Shown here piece after piece: positions 27,569-35,475 of a stretch of DNA of 64,000 bases (the first letter of the stretch is position 1; every line of letters begins with the position of its first letter). The DNA is from Anaerolineales bacterium (GTDB lineage Bacteria; Chloroflexota; Anaerolineae; Anaerolineales; UBA11579), in contig JAHCIH010000005.1 of assembly GCA_026129335.1 (NCBI GenBank), forward strand, positions 52,745 to 116,744. The letters run 5' to 3'. The notes under the pieces were generated by a model that was not told where the DNA came from, searched no databases, and worked only from the letters and a program-made list of their open reading frames with translations. The position numbers and the translations under genes are program-made.

Positions 27569-27683
27569 GGGAAAGTTCGCCGGGGCGAATCATTGGATTC
27601 TAGCACAGCCAACTTAAGACAAGCTAATAGGCGCCAAAGCCGTTGTAAAATTCGGAAACGCCACCATCCACCGAAAGGCAGGC

Positions 27684-28256
27684 ATGCAAGCTCTCAAAGA
27701 CCGAATTTTGCACGAGGGGCAAAACCTGGGCAACGGCATCCTCAAGGTGGACGGCTTCATCAACCACCAGGTGGACGCCAAACTGATGGATGCCTGCGGG
27801 CAGGAACTGGCCCGCCTGTTTTCGCCGGTGAAGGCCAGCAAAGTGCTCACCGCCGAAATCTCCGGCATCGCCCCTGCCCTAACCACCGCCCAGCATCTCG
27901 ATATCCCCGTCGTCTACGCCCGCAAACACAAACCGATCACCATGCCGGACCAGGTGTTCCTCACCCTGGCCCCCTCGCACACCAAAGGCCGCACGGTGGA
28001 ACTGATCGTCTCGCCGGAGTATCTGTCCAAAGGCGAACGCGTGCTGATCATCGACGACTTCCTGGCCTCTGGCGCCACCATCCTGGGCCTGGCGCGCCTG
28101 GCGCAGACCGCCGGCGCCGAGATCGTCGGCGTGGGCGCGCTGGTGGAAAAGACCTTCGAAGGCGGGCGGGCGGCGCTGGAGGTGCTCGGCGTGCCCGTGC
28201 ACTCACTGGCCGCCATCCGCCGCATGGAGGGCGAGATCATCGAGTTTGCCGAATGA
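27684..28256 (+). CDS. xpt: Xanthine phosphoribosyltransferase
   Basis: Converts xanthine and PRPP to XMP, 190 residues, the normal Xpt length. The PRPP-binding motif is [14 protein letters not shown], and the N-terminus [29 protein letters not shown] is typical of Xpt rather than adenine phosphoribosyltransferase. It overlaps guaA by 4 bases. XMP from this enzyme is the substrate of GMP synthase, so the pair is a xanthine-to-GMP salvage route. No purine riboswitch is visible in the short upstream region. Confidence 0.94.
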   Translation: MQALKDRILHEGQNLGNGILKVDGFINHQVDAKLMDACGQELARLFSPVKASKVLTAEISGIAPALTTAQHLDIPVVYARKHKPITMPDQVFLTLAPSHTKGRTVELIVSPEYLSKGERVLIIDDFLASGATILGLARLAQTAGAEIVGVGALVEKTFEGGRAALEVLGVPVHSLAAIRRMEGEIIEFAE

Positions 28257-29785
28257 TCGCCATCCTCGATTTCGGCTCGCAGACTTCGCAGCTGATCGCC
28301 CGCCGCCTGCGCGAGGCGCAGGTCTACTGCCAGTTGTTCCCCTGCGATGCGCCCGCCGGCGATGTGTTGGCCGGCGAGCCGCAGGGCTTCGTGCTTTCCG
28401 GCGGCCCGGCCTCGGTGTACGAGCCCGGCGCGCCGCAGCTGCCCGACTACGTGCTGGCCAGCGGCAAGCCGGTGCTGGGCATTTGCTACGGCATGCAGGC
28501 GCTGACCCACGCGCTGGGCGGCCGCGTGGCCCCGGCGGGGCAGCGTGAATACGGGGCGGCAGACATCCGCAGCACGGCGGAGAACCCCCTGCTGGCGGGC
28601 GAGCAGCGCGTGTGGATGTCGCACGGCGACCGCATCGAGCAGGCACCGGTCGGCTTCGCGCCGATCGCCAGCAGCGACAACGCCCCGGTGGCGGCCATGG
28701 CCGACCTGGAGCGCAAGCTGTTCGGCGTGCAGTTCCACCCCGAGGTGCAGCACACCCCCGGTGGGCTGGAGATGCTGCGCCGCTTCGCGGTGGACATCTG
28801 CGGCGCGCCGGCCGATTGGAGCCCCGGCCACATCGTGGAGCAGTCCGTGGCCGCGGTGCGCCAACAGGTCGGCGACCGGGCCGTGTTGGCGGCGATCAGC
28901 GGCGGCGTGGATTCCAGCGTAGCCGCCGCGCTGGTGCACCGCGCGATTGGCGACCAGCTGGTCGCCATTTTTGTGGACACCGGCCTGCTGCGCCAGGGCG
29001 AGCGCCAGCAGGTGCGTGAAGCCCTGCAAGCCGGCCTGGGCATCGAGCTAGTGGTCGTGGACGCCGCCGAGCAGTTCCTCGGCGACCTGGCCGGAGTGAC
29101 CGACCCGGAGGAGAAGCGCAGTCGCATTGGCGAGCGCTTCATCCGCGTCTTCGAAGAGCAGGCCAAAGCCTTGGGCCAACCGCCTTTCCTATTGCAGGGG
29201 ACGATTTACCCAGACGTGATCGAATCGCGCGCCCCGGAGCGCCATCACGCCCAGCGCATCAAGACGCACCACAACGTGGGCGGCCTGCCGGAAGACATGG
29301 ATTTCGAGCTGGTGGAGCCACTACGCTATCTGTTCAAGGATGAGGTGCGCCAGGTGGGACTGGAGCTTGGCCTGCCCGCCGGGCTGGTCTGGCGGCAGCC
29401 GTTCCCCGGCCCGGGGCTGGCGGTGCGTTGCCTGGGTGAAGTGACCGCCGAGCGCCTGGAGCGCCTGCGCGCTGCGGACGCCATCTTCACCGGCGAGCTG
29501 GAGGCCGCCGGACTGCTGGGCACGGCCGGCGCCCCGCTGGCGCAGGCCTTCGCCGTGCTGCTGCCGGTGTACAGCGTGGGCGTGATGGGCGACCAGCGCA
29601 CCTACCAGGAATGCGTCGCCCTGCGGGCAGTCAGCAGCCAGGACTACATGACCGCCGACTGGGCCAGGCTGCCCGAAGACTTGCTGGCTCGCGTCTCGGG
29701 CCGCATCGTCAACGAAGTCAAGGGCGTCAACCGGGTGGTATACGACATCAGCAGCAAGCCGCCCGCCACGATTGAATGGGAGTGA
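28253..29785 (+). CDS. guaA: GMP synthase (glutamine-hydrolysing)
   Basis: Aminates XMP to GMP, 510 residues. The class I amidotransferase domain (1-185) has the nucleophile Cys in GICYGMQ and the His/Glu pair in [10 protein letters not shown]. The ATP-pyrophosphatase domain has the P-loop SGGVDSS, and the C-terminal dimerisation domain ends in the typical [11 protein letters not shown] at 28253 overlaps the xpt stop (ATGA); the reading frame is open much further upstream but that part overlaps other genes and lacks homology. Confidence 0.97.
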   Translation: MIAILDFGSQTSQLIARRLREAQVYCQLFPCDAPAGDVLAGEPQGFVLSGGPASVYEPGAPQLPDYVLASGKPVLGICYGMQALTHALGGRVAPAGQREYGAADIRSTAENPLLAGEQRVWMSHGDRIEQAPVGFAPIASSDNAPVAAMADLERKLFGVQFHPEVQHTPGGLEMLRRFAVDICGAPADWSPGHIVEQSVAAVRQQVGDRAVLAAISGGVDSSVAAALVHRAIGDQLVAIFVDTGLLRQGERQQVREALQAGLGIELVVVDAAEQFLGDLAGVTDPEEKRSRIGERFIRVFEEQAKALGQPPFLLQGTIYPDVIESRAPERHHAQRIKTHHNVGGLPEDMDFELVEPLRYLFKDEVRQVGLELGLPAGLVWRQPFPGPGLAVRCLGEVTAERLERLRAADAIFTGELEAAGLLGTAGAPLAQAFAVLLPVYSVGVMGDQRTYQECVALRAVSSQDYMTADWARLPEDLLARVSGRIVNEVKGVNRVVYDISSKPPATIEWE

Positions 29786-29872
29786 ACTCCGCGCGGCGCA
29801 GCTGGCAGCGCAAGGGCACGAGTTTGCCTTGCAAGGGCCTTTGGTTGCCAAAGTGGCGCCGGAGTGATGTAA

Positions 29873-29904
29873 TATCGTTACATACAGCCCGGCGCGTAAC
29901 GATA
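29873..29904. promoter_or_regulatory. Inverted repeat in the promoter region of a membrane protein gene
   Basis: TATCGTTAC (29873-29881) and GTAACGATA (29896-29904) are perfect complements spaced by 14 bases, centres about 23 bases apart, roughly two helical turns. A possible -10 box TATAGT lies at 29923-29928. The arrangement resembles a repressor or activator site. Confidence 0.5.
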
Positions 29905-29969
29905 CGGTACAGAGTGCGTATGTATAGTGTGGTCGTTTTTTTACGTGGATACATAAATAAGGAGAAAGC

Positions 29970-30923
29970 ATGGACTTAGGGAGAATTCTTACCCGTGCCT
30001 GGCAGATCATCTGGCAGCACAAAGTGCTGTGGATCTTCGGCATTTTGGCTTCCTGCGCCGGCGGGGGCGGAGGCGGTGGTGGCGGTTTCGGCGGTTCTTC
30101 AAACGTCAGCGAGCCGCAGAACTTCGGTCCCCAGTTCGAGCAGTTCGGCCGCAACCTGGAGAACTTTCTGGAAAGCGGCGGTTGGGTGCTGATCGCTGGC
30201 ATCTTTTGTCTCTTGTTGCTGATCGGCATTCTGGCCTGGGTGGTCGGCATCTTCGGCAAAGTGGGCCTGATCCGCGGTGTGCTGCGCGCGGAAGATGGCC
30301 AGCCGATCAACTTCCGCGCCCTCTCCGGCGATGCTCGCGCTCAGTTGGGTTCTGCGCTGGGCCTTAACCTCGTCTTGGGCCTGATCGCTTTCCTCGGTGC
30401 TGTCGGCCTGTTGCTGCTCGGCATTCCGCTGGGTGTGCTTACCCTGGGCTTCGGCCTGATCTGCCTGGTGTGCCTGGTTGTGCCGCTGGCAATTGTGTTC
30501 AGCATCTACAGTGAAGTGGCCAACGTGGCTCTGGTGAAAGAGCGCCTCAGCATCAACGAAGCGCTGGGCAAGTCCTGGAGTCTGCTGCGCAGCCAGCCCG
30601 GCCCCCTGGCCGGCCTGGCGATCGCGCTCTTCATCATTGGGGTGCTCGCCAGCCTGGTGATGCTGCTGCCTTTGGTGGTGGTCTTTGCGCCAATCTTGTT
30701 CACCATCTTCACCGACCCGGATGCGATGAGCCGCGGTTTCCTGATCGCCGGCGTGCTCTTCCTCCTCGTCCTGCCCATCTTGCTGCTGTTACAGGGCATC
30801 CTGGTGAGCTACATCCAAAGCGTCTGGACGCTGGGCTACCTGCAGTTGGATGCCGCAAGCGGCACGCCCGAGGTCATCGTCAAGCCGCGCCGGCCGAGGA
30901 CCCCGAGAACCTCAAAGGCATAA
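29970..30923 (+). CDS. Multi-pass membrane protein of unknown function
   Basis: 317 residues. An amphipathic start (LGRILTRAWQIIWQHKVLWIFG) is followed by a run of nine Gly, then five to six hydrophobic segments and a basic tail. The start resembles small bacterial membrane proteins annotated near glycerophosphodiester phosphodiesterase membrane domains, but no catalytic motif is present. AAGGAG lies 7 bases before the ATG. It is separated from guaA by 184 AT-richer bases containing an inverted repeat, so it probably has its own promoter. The next gene starts one base after its stop. Confidence 0.8.
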   Translation: MDLGRILTRAWQIIWQHKVLWIFGILASCAGGGGGGGGGFGGSSNVSEPQNFGPQFEQFGRNLENFLESGGWVLIAGIFCLLLLIGILAWVVGIFGKVGLIRGVLRAEDGQPINFRALSGDARAQLGSALGLNLVLGLIAFLGAVGLLLLGIPLGVLTLGFGLICLVCLVVPLAIVFSIYSEVANVALVKERLSINEALGKSWSLLRSQPGPLAGLAIALFIIGVLASLVMLLPLVVVFAPILFTIFTDPDAMSRGFLIAGVLFLLVLPILLLLQGILVSYIQSVWTLGYLQLDAASGTPEVIVKPRRPRTPRTSKA

Positions 30924-30924
30924 C

Positions 30925-31440
30925 TTGAACCTCGTGCAAACTCTGCTCCAAGCCCCGTGGTTGCTGCGCACCCGTCGCAACCACGGGCTGGAGCATGCCA
31001 CCATCCACGTGCTCACCGCCCGGCGGCGGCACGGCGGCATCGCCGGCCACTCCGACGCCCGCGGCTTCTGGCTGATGGGCGAGGTGGACACCCAATCCGT
31101 GCACGAAGCGGTACAGGAAGCCCTGCTGCGCATGCGCGCCGGCGAAAGCTGGCTGGCGGTGCACCCCAACTGCGGCACCAACCTGGTGACCGCCGCGGCG
31201 GTCACCAGCGGCGTGGGCAACCTGGCCCTGCGCGGCGCAGGCGGCCGCAGCCCCTGGCTGCTGCGCCTGCCGCTGATGGTGGTGGCCAGCGTGTTCGGCT
31301 TGTTGTTGGCCCGCCCGCTGGGCAGCTGGCTGCAGAAGTATGTAACCACCAGCGCCGATGTGGGCAGCCTGCAAGTCCTCAGCATCCAACGCACACAGCG
31401 CGGCCACACCACGCTGCACCGCGTGGAAACCCACAGCTAG
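30925..31440 (+). CDS. DUF6391-like membrane-associated protein
   Basis: 171 residues of unknown function. The conserved core is RTRRNHGLEHATIHVL, then SDARGFWLMGEV, then LAVHPNCGTNLVT, followed by two hydrophobic segments near the C-terminus. This pattern matches what I recall as DUF6391, found in Chloroflexota and Cyanobacteria; the assignment is from memory. The start is a TTG at 30925, preferred because AAAGG lies 7 bases upstream; a GTG at 30934 is the alternative. It sits tightly between the membrane protein gene and holA. Confidence 0.7.
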   Translation: MNLVQTLLQAPWLLRTRRNHGLEHATIHVLTARRRHGGIAGHSDARGFWLMGEVDTQSVHEAVQEALLRMRAGESWLAVHPNCGTNLVTAAAVTSGVGNLALRGAGGRSPWLLRLPLMVVASVFGLLLARPLGSWLQKYVTTSADVGSLQVLSIQRTQRGHTTLHRVETHS

Positions 31441-32418
31441 ATGGCGCAACCGGGCGTCTACATCTTCCATGGCGAAGACCAGCCCGCCATCAAGGCGGCG
31501 GTAGCTGCCCTGGCCGGCGGGCTGGGCGAGCCCAGCACCGCCGAGATGAACACCACCCGCTTCGAGGGCAACCTTTCGCTGGACGCGCTGACCAATGCGG
31601 CCATGGCCGCACCGTTCCTCAGCCAGCGCCGCCTGGTGTGCGTGCAGGGGGCGGCCAAAGCCTTCAATGCCGCCGAGGCACGCGCCGGCTTCACCGCCTT
31701 GTTGGAACAACTCCCTGCCAGCACGGCTTTTGTCATCCAGGAAAACCAGAGCCTGGATACCAAGCACTGGCTGTTGAAGTGGGCGCAGGCTGCCGGGCCG
31801 CGCGTCGAGGTGCGCGCCTTTGCGCTGCCGCAGGGCGCGCAAATGGCCGCCTGGCTGCAGCAGCGCGCCACTGAGCTGGGCGGCCAACTGCAGCCGCAGG
31901 CGGCCGCCGCGCTGGTGCAGCTGCTGGGCAGCGACAAGCTGGCTGCGGAGAACGAGATTGCCAAGCTGCTCGCCCATGCGGGCTACAGCCGCCCGGTAAC
32001 CGCCGAGGACGTGCGCCTGCTCTGCCAGCCATTGGGCGAGCAGGGCGACTTCTTCGGCCTGCTCGACTCGCTCACCGGCGGCAACCCGGCCCAGGCGATG
32101 AACCGGCTGGAGACCCTGCTGCAGGAGCGCGACCACATCCTGTTCTTCTTCAGCCTGGTGGGCCACTTCCGCCTGCTGGTGCAAACCCGCAACCTGCTGG
32201 ATGAGGGCAGGAACGACCAACAGATCGCCAAGGAACTGGGCATCCACCCCTTCCGCGCCCAAAAGCTGGCTGGGCAGGCCCGGCGCTTTTCGGCGCGGGC
32301 GTTGGATGCGCTTTACCGGCGCCTGTTACAGCTGGACCAACAAATCAAGACCGGGGAAATCGAGGCCGCGCTGGCGATGGAGACCTTCGTCGCCCGCCTC
32401 AGCGTGCCAGCGGCTTAG
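31441..32418 (+). CDS. holA: DNA polymerase III subunit delta
   Basis: Clamp-loader subunit that opens the beta sliding clamp, 325 residues. The start GVYIFHGEDQPAIKAAV is the degenerate nucleotide-binding loop of HolA. The middle carries AENEIAKLLAHAG, and the C-terminal helical domain has QIAKELGIHPFRAQKLAGQARRF, all typical of the family. The ATG directly follows the stop of the DUF6391-like gene. Its last 20 bases overlap a convergent small gene. Confidence 0.92.
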   Translation: MAQPGVYIFHGEDQPAIKAAVAALAGGLGEPSTAEMNTTRFEGNLSLDALTNAAMAAPFLSQRRLVCVQGAAKAFNAAEARAGFTALLEQLPASTAFVIQENQSLDTKHWLLKWAQAAGPRVEVRAFALPQGAQMAAWLQQRATELGGQLQPQAAAALVQLLGSDKLAAENEIAKLLAHAGYSRPVTAEDVRLLCQPLGEQGDFFGLLDSLTGGNPAQAMNRLETLLQERDHILFFFSLVGHFRLLVQTRNLLDEGRNDQQIAKELGIHPFRAQKLAGQARRFSARALDALYRRLLQLDQQIKTGEIEAALAMETFVARLSVPAA

Positions 32419-32653
32419 CCGCCCGCTCATCCGCGGAGGGCGCGCCCAACCACAAGTAATTCGGCAGAATGCTGCGCCGCGCTTCCAGGCGCAGGCCGCC
32501 CAGGCGGCGGGCGCCGGGCAGCAGGCTGGGGTGGAGCAGGCACAATGTAGGCGCCTGGCCGTACTTCTGGCGGTAGTGCTTCGCGGCCCACAACACGCGC
32601 TCTTCCACCCCCATGCGGGCATCCTCAATTAGAAACAATTCGCCGAGTTCCAT
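32399..32653 (-). CDS. Small conserved-looking hypothetical protein
   Basis: 84 residues, hydrophilic, no membrane segment. The composition is ordinary for a folded domain (RVLWAAKHYRQKYGQAP, then a Leu-rich stretch). An excellent ribosome site, GGAGG, lies 6 bases before the ATG, which is the main reason to accept it. It converges on holA with a 20-base overlap. I do not recognise a family. Confidence 0.6.
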   Translation of the reverse strand: MELGELFLIEDARMGVEERVLWAAKHYRQKYGQAPTLCLLHPSLLPGARRLGGLRLEARRSILPNYLWLGAPSADERAAKPLAR

Positions 32654-32715
32654 GTGAACCTCCGGAGAGCCAACGTGCTCTCGACAAAAGCGTATCCGCC
32701 TCAGATTGGAGGAGT

Positions 32716-33315
32716 CTAAGAAACTTTGCGCGGCGGGCGCGGGATGAAAGCCGGCGTACGCGCCTTGTAGTCGCGGTAGAACTGGCCGAAAGCGCGTTCC
32801 AGCTTGCGCTCCTCGAACCAGGAACCGATGACGAAATACAGGGTGATGGCGACAATCAGCGCCAGGCTGTTCCAGGTCATGCGCGGCAGCAGCCAGAGCA
32901 CCAGCAGGCTGCCGGTGTAGAGCGGGTGGCGCACCCAGGCGTAGACGCCGCTGGTGACCAGCCCCGTTGGCGCGGCGGGGCTGCCCAGCTGGCTGAGGCC
33001 GAGGAAGTCACCCAGGCCGGTCTGGCGCAGGGAGACCGCGAGCAGCCACAGTCCGGCGAGCTGGCCGAGCAGGCTGAAAGGCAGCGCCCTGGCCGGCAGG
33101 CGGTACAGTTCGGCGTCCGGCAGCCAGGCCGCCAGCGCCAGCACGGGCAGCAGGCTGAGCACGCCGACGACGTTGAAGAACAGACGGTAATAGCGCTGCA
33201 CCGCTGCCGCACCAAAGCGCCGCGCGGCCCAATCCTTGACCGATTGGGCGGCCAACACGGAGTGCAGCACGGCGTATGCCGCGAAGGCCAGCAGCATGAG
33301 CAGTGGCGAGCTCAT
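32716..33315 (-). CDS. Isoprenylcysteine carboxyl methyltransferase-like membrane protein
   Basis: 199 residues with about five membrane helices. The C-terminal GVYAWVRHPLYTG and the FEERKLERAFGQFYRDYKARTPAFIP tail match the ICMT/PEMT-like membrane methyltransferase fold, also annotated NnrU-like. Bacterial members methylate lipids or unknown substrates. It overlaps the upstream phospholipase D gene by 4 bases, so a shared role at the membrane is plausible. Confidence 0.8.
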   Translation of the reverse strand: MSSPLLMLLAFAAYAVLHSVLAAQSVKDWAARRFGAAAVQRYYRLFFNVVGVLSLLPVLALAAWLPDAELYRLPARALPFSLLGQLAGLWLLAVSLRQTGLGDFLGLSQLGSPAAPTGLVTSGVYAWVRHPLYTGSLLVLWLLPRMTWNSLALIVAITLYFVIGSWFEERKLERAFGQFYRDYKARTPAFIPRPPRKVS

Positions 33316-34361
33316 GGCAAAGCCAACTCCCAGATGCGCTCGAATTCAGCGAGATACTCGGCAGCCAGTTCGGGGCTGGTGATCACCAGCAGATTCTCGT
33401 CGTTGCGCCGCTCGGCGCTGTTGCTGAAATTATAGGAGCCAGTGACCACGATGCGCTCGTCGATGACCAGCACCTTGTGGTGCATCGCGCCGCGCTCGCC
33501 GTCCAGGCGCACGGCCAGCCCGGCTTCCATGAAGCCGAAGTACTCGCCACCGGTGTTGTGCAGGCCCTGGTCTTCGTCCATCACGCCGCGCACGACCACC
33601 CCGCGGACCGCCGCGGCGTGCACTGCGGCGGCCAGCTCATCCGAGGTGAACGAGAACGCCATGAAGTGAATGCTCTCCTCGGCGGCGTTCACCAGGCCCA
33701 CCAGGCGGCGCAGGGCGCCGTCTTCCGGGGCGAAATAGGTTTCCACCAGCACGCCCTCCAGGTCCAGCGAAGGATATGGCGTGTTGGCCGGCGAGAATTC
33801 ACCGAAGTCGAAACCGAAGAACATCTCCTCGAATTCTGCCAGGTAGTTCTCGGCCAGCGCCGGCGAATCGATATGCAGCAGGTTGTTGCGGCTGAAATAT
33901 GCTCCAGAAACAGTGTAGTTCATCGAACCAGTCCAGATGTGCTGGCGGTCGATGATGGTGAACTTGTTGTGCATGAACTCACGGCGCCGGTCGTCCACAA
34001 TGGCGATGCCCGCCGCCTGCAGCAGCTGCAGTTCGGCGGAACGGCGCAGGTTGTCGCTTTCCACCACCAGGCGCACCAACACGCCGCGCTGCTGGGCTTC
34101 CAGCAGCGCATCGCGCACGCTCCACAGGTCCAGGTCATAGATGGCCATATCCACGCTCACCTGGGCGGCGGCGATGGCCGCGGCCAGCCGCGCATCCGGC
34201 CCGCCGCGCACCGTGTGCGCGGCGGGGCTTTGCGGGTCGCTGAAGTAAACTGCGATGGCGACGCCCTCACCTGATGGAGCTATGGGCAACGGAACGGCGG
34301 CCTGCGGGGCGCAGGCGACTAGGAGGGCAAACAGGCCGAGGAGCAGGTGGCGGTCTTTCAA
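33312..34361 (-). CDS. Phospholipase D-like lipoprotein
   Basis: Phosphodiesterase with two HKD motifs: HNKFTIIDRQ (H131, K133, D138) followed by GSMN, and HHKVLVIDER followed by GSYN near residue 310. Both half-sites are complete. A lipoprotein signal ending LLVAC places it at the outer face of the membrane, where phospholipids or nucleic acid could be substrates. TTG at 34361 is chosen: it starts the positively charged n-region and lies 6 bases after a -10 box. An in-frame ATG at 34382 lies upstream of that box. The gene overlaps the next one by 4 bases. Confidence 0.85.
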   Translation of the reverse strand: MKDRHLLLGLFALLVACAPQAAVPLPIAPSGEGVAIAVYFSDPQSPAAHTVRGGPDARLAAAIAAAQVSVDMAIYDLDLWSVRDALLEAQQRGVLVRLVVESDNLRRSAELQLLQAAGIAIVDDRRREFMHNKFTIIDRQHIWTGSMNYTVSGAYFSRNNLLHIDSPALAENYLAEFEEMFFGFDFGEFSPANTPYPSLDLEGVLVETYFAPEDGALRRLVGLVNAAEESIHFMAFSFTSDELAAAVHAAAVRGVVVRGVMDEDQGLHNTGGEYFGFMEAGLAVRLDGERGAMHHKVLVIDERIVVTGSYNFSNSAERRNDENLLVITSPELAAEYLAEFERIWELALP

Positions 34362-34367
34362 GCCAAC

Positions 34368-34375
34368 ATTATAAT
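34368..34375. promoter_or_regulatory. Symmetric -10 element shared by divergent genes
   Basis: ATTATAAT reads as TATAAT on both strands (34370-34375 plus; 34373-34368 minus). The phospholipase D start codon is 6 bases away on minus and the phosphoribosyltransferase ATG is 10 bases away on plus. Two leaderless or near-leaderless transcripts from one symmetric promoter are implied. Confidence 0.6.
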
Positions 34376-34385
34376 GAGGCATCCG

Positions 34386-34937
34386 ATGAGCGAGACATAT
34401 ACCGTAGAAGTCGCCGGCCTGACCCGCCACCTGCGGCTGGTGGAAGTGGCCCCCGGCGTAACCATCGCCCTGCTCAACATCCTGGGCGACATTGAGCTGG
34501 TGCGCGCCTGCGCGCATGCACTGGCGCAGCAGTTGGCGGGCGTGGACTACGACGCCCTGGTCACCGCCGAAGCCAAGAGCATCCCCCTGGCCCACGCCCT
34601 GGCCGAAGAGACGTACAAGCCCTATGTCGTGCTGCGCAAGAGCTACAAGCCCTACATGGGCGAGGCCATCCAGGCCGAGACCATCTCGATCACCACGAGG
34701 CAGCCGCAAACCCTGTATCTGGACGCCAAAGACCGCGCCCTGGTGAGCGGCAAGCGGGTCGTGCTCGTGGACGACGTGGTCAGCACCGGCTCTACACAGC
34801 AAGGCATGCGCGCGGTGATGGAAAAAGCCGGAGCGGAAATTGCCGCCGAAGCGGCCATCTTCACCGAGGGCGACCAGGCCAAGTGGGCGCACATCCACGC
34901 GCTGGGCCACCTGCCCGTCTTCCTGAACAAAGATTAG
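34386..34937 (+). CDS. Phosphoribosyltransferase family protein (adenine PRTase-like)
   Basis: Type I phosphoribosyltransferase of 183 residues. The PRPP loop VVLVDDVVSTGST is intact, and TAEAKSIPLAHALAE and YVVLRKSYKPYMG resemble the substrate-binding region of adenine phosphoribosyltransferases. The exact base is uncertain. ATG at 34386 is preferred over an in-frame ATG at 34374 because the -10 box ends at 34375, so the earlier ATG would overlap the promoter. It is divergent from the phospholipase D gene. Confidence 0.85.
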   Translation: MSETYTVEVAGLTRHLRLVEVAPGVTIALLNILGDIELVRACAHALAQQLAGVDYDALVTAEAKSIPLAHALAEETYKPYVVLRKSYKPYMGEAIQAETISITTRQPQTLYLDAKDRALVSGKRVVLVDDVVSTGSTQQGMRAVMEKAGAEIAAEAAIFTEGDQAKWAHIHALGHLPVFLNKD

Positions 34938-34996
34938 CTCCCCTTCGAAAGAACATTTTTCAGCTCAGCTTCGTTCTCAGAACGAGGAGAGACAGC

Positions 34997-35404
34997 ATGC
35001 AAAAGAAACCGATCTTGATGCTTATTTTGACTGTTCTGGTCCTGGCCCAGCTGGCTTGCGGGTTCAGCTACAGCAGTGCCAACATTGCGGATGCCTACAT
35101 GTCGCTGAACAGCGAAGGCGACCAGCCGACCACCGTCTACAGCGACGACGCGGTGTTCTACGCCATTGTGGACCTGACCAATGCCTCGCCGAATACGGAG
35201 GTGCGCGCGGTTTGGATCGCCACCAGCGTGGAGGGCGAGGAGCCTGACCTGGTGATCGACGAGGCCACCATCACGAGTGAGAGCGCCCTGCTGGTCTTCG
35301 ACCTGGCCAACGCTCCGGGGTTCTTCTGGCCCAATGGCAGCTACCGGGTGGAGATCTACCTGAACGGCGAACTGGACACCACCCTCGAGTTCTCAGTGCG
35401 CTGA
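34997..35404 (+). CDS. Small secreted lipoprotein
   Basis: 135 residues with a signal peptide ending in LAQLAC. The mature part looks like a single all-beta domain (alternating hydrophobic strands, ending YRVEIYLNGELDTTLEFSV), similar in shape to small Ig-like or DUF4352-type domains, but I cannot name a family. GAGGAG lies about 8 bases before the ATG, and a strong terminator follows the stop. Confidence 0.75.
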   Translation: MQKKPILMLILTVLVLAQLACGFSYSSANIADAYMSLNSEGDQPTTVYSDDAVFYAIVDLTNASPNTEVRAVWIATSVEGEEPDLVIDEATITSESALLVFDLANAPGFFWPNGSYRVEIYLNGELDTTLEFSVR

Positions 35405-35426
35405 CGCAGCATTGCCTGACAGCAGA

Positions 35427-35458
35427 CAAAACAGCCGCCCTTCCGGGCGGCTGTTTTG
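35427..35458. terminator. Bidirectional intrinsic terminator
   Basis: CAAAACAGCCGCCC and GGGCGGCTGTTTTG form a perfect 14-base-pair stem with a TTCC loop, between the lipoprotein gene and the convergent trpB. Confidence 0.92.
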
Positions 35459-35475
35459 AACTACGCTCAGCATCG

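Noticed and set aside
27569..27683. Purine riboswitch upstream of xpt
   Set aside because: The gap to maf is only 115 bases and lacks the three-way-junction core and a terminator or antiterminator pair.
26909..28252. Upstream in-frame extension of guaA by about 450 codons
   Set aside because: It overlaps maf and xpt antisense or out of frame and is not needed; the GMP synthase fold begins at the ATG overlapping the xpt stop.
34361..34910. N-terminal extension of the phospholipase D gene over the phosphoribosyltransferase gene
   Set aside because: The signal peptide begins at about 34361, and the longer frame is antisense to a real gene.
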